In this document: positions 60,410 to 64,000 of the stretch, one piece after another
Numbering within the stretch: position 1 is the first letter of the stretch
How the letters are laid out: each line of letters begins with the position of its first letter
NCBI GenBank assembly: GCA_017654935.2
Contig: CM065693.1
Coordinates: 18,830,750-18,894,749, forward strand
Source: Phymorhynchus buccinoides
Lineage: Eukaryota > Mollusca > Gastropoda > Neogastropoda > Raphitomidae
Direction: 5' to 3'
DNA: 64,000 nt
Notes under the pieces: model-generated
Told to the model about the DNA's origin: nothing
Databases searched by the model: none
What the model saw: the letters and a program-made list of their open reading frames with translations, nothing else
Translations under genes and position numbers: made by a program

Positions 60410-60437
60410 TAAATCGATTCATCAAATTGATCAGTCT

Positions 60438-60985
60438 TGTCATTCAGGCAGTCAATTATTCTGTCAATCAGTTATTGAGTCATTCATTCATTCATTCAGT
60501 CAGTCAGTGAGTTAATTAAGTAGCCATCTATTTAGTAAGTCGGTCACTCAGTTATTAATTAATCACTAAATGAGTGACCAAACTTAATCAAGTAATTAAT
60601 TAAGCCAGGCAATCAGTCGTTCAGTCAGTCAGGCAATCAGTCAGTCAGTCAACAGTCATTCATTCAGCCAATCAGTCAGTCAGTCAGTCAGTCAGCCAAT
60701 CAGTCAGTCAGTCAACAGTCAGTCAGTCAGCCAATCAGTCAGTCAGTCAGTCAGTCAATCAGTCAGCCAGTCAGTCAGTCTGTCAGTCAGTCAGCCAATC
60801 AGCCATTCGGCCAATCAGTCAATCAGTCAGCCAATCAGTCAGTCAGTCAGCCAATCAGTCAGTCAGTCAGTCAGTCAGTCAGTCAGTCAGCCAATCAGTC
60901 AGTCAGCCAATCAATCAGTCAGTCAGTCAATCAGTCAGTCAACCAGTCAGTAAGTCAATCAGTGAATCAATTGATTGCACACTGA
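60438..60985. repeat. Degenerate (CAGT)n array
   Basis: About 550 bp of CAGTCAGT with frequent CAAT, CATT and CAGC variants, including a longer-order CAGTCAGTCAGCCAAT unit repeated many times. Confidence 0.93.
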
Positions 60986-61242
60986 TGTAATTTTGTACAG
61001 TCACTCACTGAAGCAGAACCAGAGAAGGAAAGAGACAAACACATTGATAACCTATCCACCTATCCACCTATCCACCCATTTATCCATCCGTCCGTCCGTC
61101 CGCCAGCAAATGAGGTAAGTAGGCCCCATGTGTAAATAAAACAATGCAAAATAATGGTGTAACCACAGTTGATTAAGCAAGAGAAAACGACTGAAAGAAC
61201 CAAAGAAAGTCAAAATAAAAGAGGAGATAAGAGACACAGAGA

Positions 61243-61659
<417 letters not shown>

Positions 61660-61866
61660 AGATAGGCAGACAAACAGGCAGAAACAGAAAGTGACATGCA
61701 GACATAGACAGAGACGGAGACAGACAGACAGGGGGAAATGTTTCAACGTTGTTGTGTTTTCTGTCTTCAAAAAGTCCCTTGGGGAGTACAAAGACAGGCA
61801 GACAGACAGGCAGACAGACAGACGGACAGACAGACAAAACCGACAGACGCATATAAGCAGACTCAC

Positions 61867-61968
61867 TGAAGAATGAATGGGAATCCTCCGGCAACACGTT
61901 GTGCTCCTCCAGTCTCTCACTCCTGTCCCCCTCCACCGTTGGCGATCTGGGTTCCTCCCTCGACTCCT
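61867..61968 (-). CDS. Candidate internal exon, unidentified minus-strand gene
   Basis: 102 nt between TTATGTTACTTACAG and donor TTCA|GTGAGT on the minus strand, phase 1 at both ends. Reads ESREEPRSPTVEGDRSERLE, then EHNVLPEDSHSFF: charged, disordered and with GC-rich third positions unlike the surrounding repeats. The long frame running on through the GA arrays is an artefact. Because it is symmetric it could be skipped without a frameshift. Confidence 0.5.
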
Positions 61969-62102
61969 CTGTAAGTAACATAACAGACAGGCCTGCTGTA
62001 CGTGGGTTGCTCAGTAAAGTTTGTCAACGGTCCTGCCATGAGTAACCTTAGCATAAAACATACGGGTATAAATCCCTTTCACCTTATGATGTTCATATTC
62101 TG

Positions 62103-62230
62103 ATCGCTTCTCGGCCTTTTGGCTAAGACAGTGATTCAGGAACATAAATTTTTGTTTATACCCTGGTTGGTTTGTTCAGCCCGTCGTACATGGCGAAAGC
62201 TGATACGCGACGTTAAACTGAACTTCCATC
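62103..62230 (+). mobile_element. U2-snRNA-headed retroelement fragment
   Basis: 62103-62128 matches the first 26 nt of U2 snRNA (CGCTTCTCGGCCTTTTGG in its core). After that U2 similarity stops; the rest runs into GCTGATACGCGACGTTAAAC, a SINE-like 3' end. It abuts a piggyBac-type MITE (62231-62474). Not a functional U2 gene. Confidence 0.7.
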
Positions 62231-62474
62231 CCATCCCTTTCACCGCCAGCCATATTTCAGCCAAAAAGTTCCGTTAAATGTACCTGCGTAGAGAACAAAA
62301 TCCATTTGCAGTATTGTGGATTCTTCTGACATATATACAATAAAGACTATCCTTACTTCCCAAAACTAAGACAATGTGGTCTTTGGATAATAGACCCCAA
62401 TTTAATGCCTTTTAGTGACGTAGGTGTTAAATCAATGTGGTGCTAAAATGCGACTTTGTCGGTGAAAGGGTTAA
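62231..62474 (-). mobile_element. piggyBac-type MITE family 2, copy d
   Basis: CCCTTTCACCGCCAGCC … GTCGGTGAAAGGGTTAA; left TTAA decayed, right TTAA intact (62471-62474). Confidence 0.85.
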
Positions 62475-63000
62475 TGGTGGCAGCAAAGAAAACTTCATCC
62501 CTTAACGCATGTGCTTGCGCATTATCATTGTGATGTCAAAGTCCTACGTATGACATCATTGAAAATAATGATGTAAGCGCCTGTGATAACAAAAGTGGAT
62601 TATTGACAATTCTTTGAGTACAGTAGTGAAGATAATACATAGACATCTTCTAGTGAAAAAGCTCGCAACAAAATTCCCTACGTGATTAGACTTTTGCATG
62701 AAAACGCTTGTGCCTACAAGGTCTAGGTCGCCTTGACCTTCCAAGGAGAGTACGGTCATCAATGTTTGAACCATCTATTCTACAAACTTCGCTTAGCGTC
62801 ACGTGACATTAATTTCTTTCTACTCATTTAGATTGTTTGGCTGGACGAAACTTTCTAGCACCTAGGAACTCGCAAAAAGTTCAAAATAACAGCTCCGACC
62901 CTTGCCTCAAAGAAGCTTTCAAAGTGACCTTGAAACCTGGCGTAGATGACTGGAACTGTGCATACAAAGAGGAAAGGCGTTCCTCCTAGGAATGCAAAGC

Positions 63001-63101
63001 TTAACCCTTTCACCGCCAATATAGCGGATTTTATTTTTCTCTACCCAGTTATGTTTAATGGTATTATTTGGCTGAACAATAGCTGGCGGAGAAAGGGTTC
63101 A
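63001..63101 (+). mobile_element. piggyBac-type MITE family 2, copy e, internally deleted
   Basis: Only 101 bp: TTAACCCTTTCACCGCCAAT joined to TTTCTCTACCCAGTTATGTT … CTGGCGGAGAAAGGGTT. Both ends are kept; most of the centre is lost. Confidence 0.85.
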
Positions 63102-63689
63102 AGTCTGTGTACTCTTTTGTTGCTGGATTATGGACCCGTTGCCAATGTTTAATGGACAACCCACGTAGTACAGTGTATAGTGAGGGTTTGATACCAGAAG
63201 GTAAATCATTCTTCTAGGGCATAAGCTTTGTTTCCTCTTTTTTTATATACCTGTGATGTGTTGTAATAGCACATTTTGGCTTTTACTCGAGAATAACCAT
63301 ATTACCTTTCTGGCATATAGCCTTTCGTATGCTAGCATTTGTAGTTATTCTTGGTCTGAAGCCGAGTTCTAAGCGCTTTATAATCATTGCTCTGGATTGT
63401 CAGTTGATGAGAAGCTTTTAATTTTTTTATTTTTTTAAAATCGATTGCTAACTTGTTCTGCTGCAGATCAATCGTTCTTTTTTCTTCTTCTATTTCTTTC
63501 TTTGTTGCGTCATTACGTCGTATTTGCTATGAATTATGCAACACAAAAACATACTCGGATGTTTCTTATATGATTTGTCAAACAGAAGAAGAGTCATTCA
63601 TTTGGTCACTCCTTCGCATAGGCCTATTCAATACTGTCCACCCACACACGCACTCACACGCCCACTCACGCTATGATTTATATATTCCC

Positions 63690-63870
63690 TCCCCCCTACC
63701 CATATGTGATACGGGCACAAGGCCTAATCATTAAAACGCTTGAGTTGAGTTGAGTTGAGTCGCTCATGCAGGCACTCACTCATTCACATACTTTCTCCCT
63801 CAGTCGCACACTCACTCACTCGCTCACTCACTCACTCGCTCACTCACTCACTCACTCATTCACCCATTCA
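63690..63870 (+). repeat. Retroelement 3' tail with (GAGTT)n, then (CACT)n
   Basis: GGGCACAAGGCCTAATCATT, AAAACGCTTGAGTT, then GAGTT units (63741-63759): a typical LINE/SINE tail. CACT/CACTCG-rich sequence follows at 63768-63870. Confidence 0.6.
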
Positions 63871-63935
63871 TTATCTCATTAATGCAACCATTAATCCACT
63901 TACTCAAGCGAACAACCAATCGGTGACGCACTCAC

Positions 63936-63959
63936 CTCTTTTACTGTTTGAAGGATCAG
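63936..63959 (-). CDS. Candidate 24-nt microexon, same minus-strand gene
   Basis: Minus strand: TCTTCTCTACTTTCAG, 24 nt, then GAG|GTGAGTGCG. Both sites are close to consensus. In phase 1 it reads DPSNSKR and its last base completes the Glu codon opening the 61867-61968 exon. The rest of the gene would lie beyond the right edge of the window. Confidence 0.42.
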
Positions 63960-64000
63960 CTGAAAGTAGAGAAGAAGAGAAACGTTAATAATATTGGGAA

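Noticed and set aside
62103..62130. U2 snRNA gene
   Set aside because: Only the first 26 nt match. The branch-site-recognition and Sm regions are missing.

Overview
This is animal (eukaryotic) genomic DNA. It has short exons with GT-AG introns, very long dinucleotide microsatellites, Tc1/mariner, Tigger-like and piggyBac-type DNA elements, non-LTR and Penelope-like retroelements, and tRNA- and snRNA-headed short elements. The mix fits a mollusc, probably a gastropod, but that is inference; no species marker is visible. Region 1 (about 1-35917, + strand) is the 3' three quarters of one gene, an ABCA3-like full ABC transporter. Seventeen exons (1382-35917) join without a frame error into about 1,244 residues: NBD1, a Ser/Arg-rich linker, TMD2 with its extracellular loop, NBD2 and a C-terminal cysteine cluster. 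The first transmembrane half lies upstream of the window. One donor, at the end of exon 11, is uncertain. The introns hold most of the mobile DNA: a 1.5 kb Tigger-like element with a nested piggyBac-type MITE, two foldback MITEs, LINE remnants, Tc1 remnants and one complete Tc1 element with an intact DD34E transposase (32164-33786). Several splice sites are shaped by repeats. Two exon ends (exons 4 and 15) have been copied in tandem into the following intron with their splice donors. The exon 8 donor runs into a (GA)n array. The exon 16 acceptor sits at the end of about 330 bp of CT repeats that start at a retroelement tail. The ABCA stop codon lies inside the TTAA target site of a piggyBac-type MITE, and that MITE copy carries an AATAAA that its three sister copies lack. 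Region 2 (about 36.1-59.9 kb) has no gene I can identify. It holds a 31-bp minisatellite of about 0.95 kb, a head-to-tail pair of Penelope-like element fragments, nested tandem repeats at 46.5-49.3 kb, foldback elements, a tRNA-derived SINE, many microsatellites and a promoter-like stretch near 56.8-57.2 kb. Region 3 (59919-63959, - strand) holds three candidate exons, all joined in phase 1 and one only 24 nt long. They would encode the charged, disordered C-terminal end of an unidentified protein with a final hydrophobic segment. piggyBac-type MITEs and a U2-snRNA-headed retroelement sit in its introns. Residue numbers given for the transporter count from the first visible codon at 1382.
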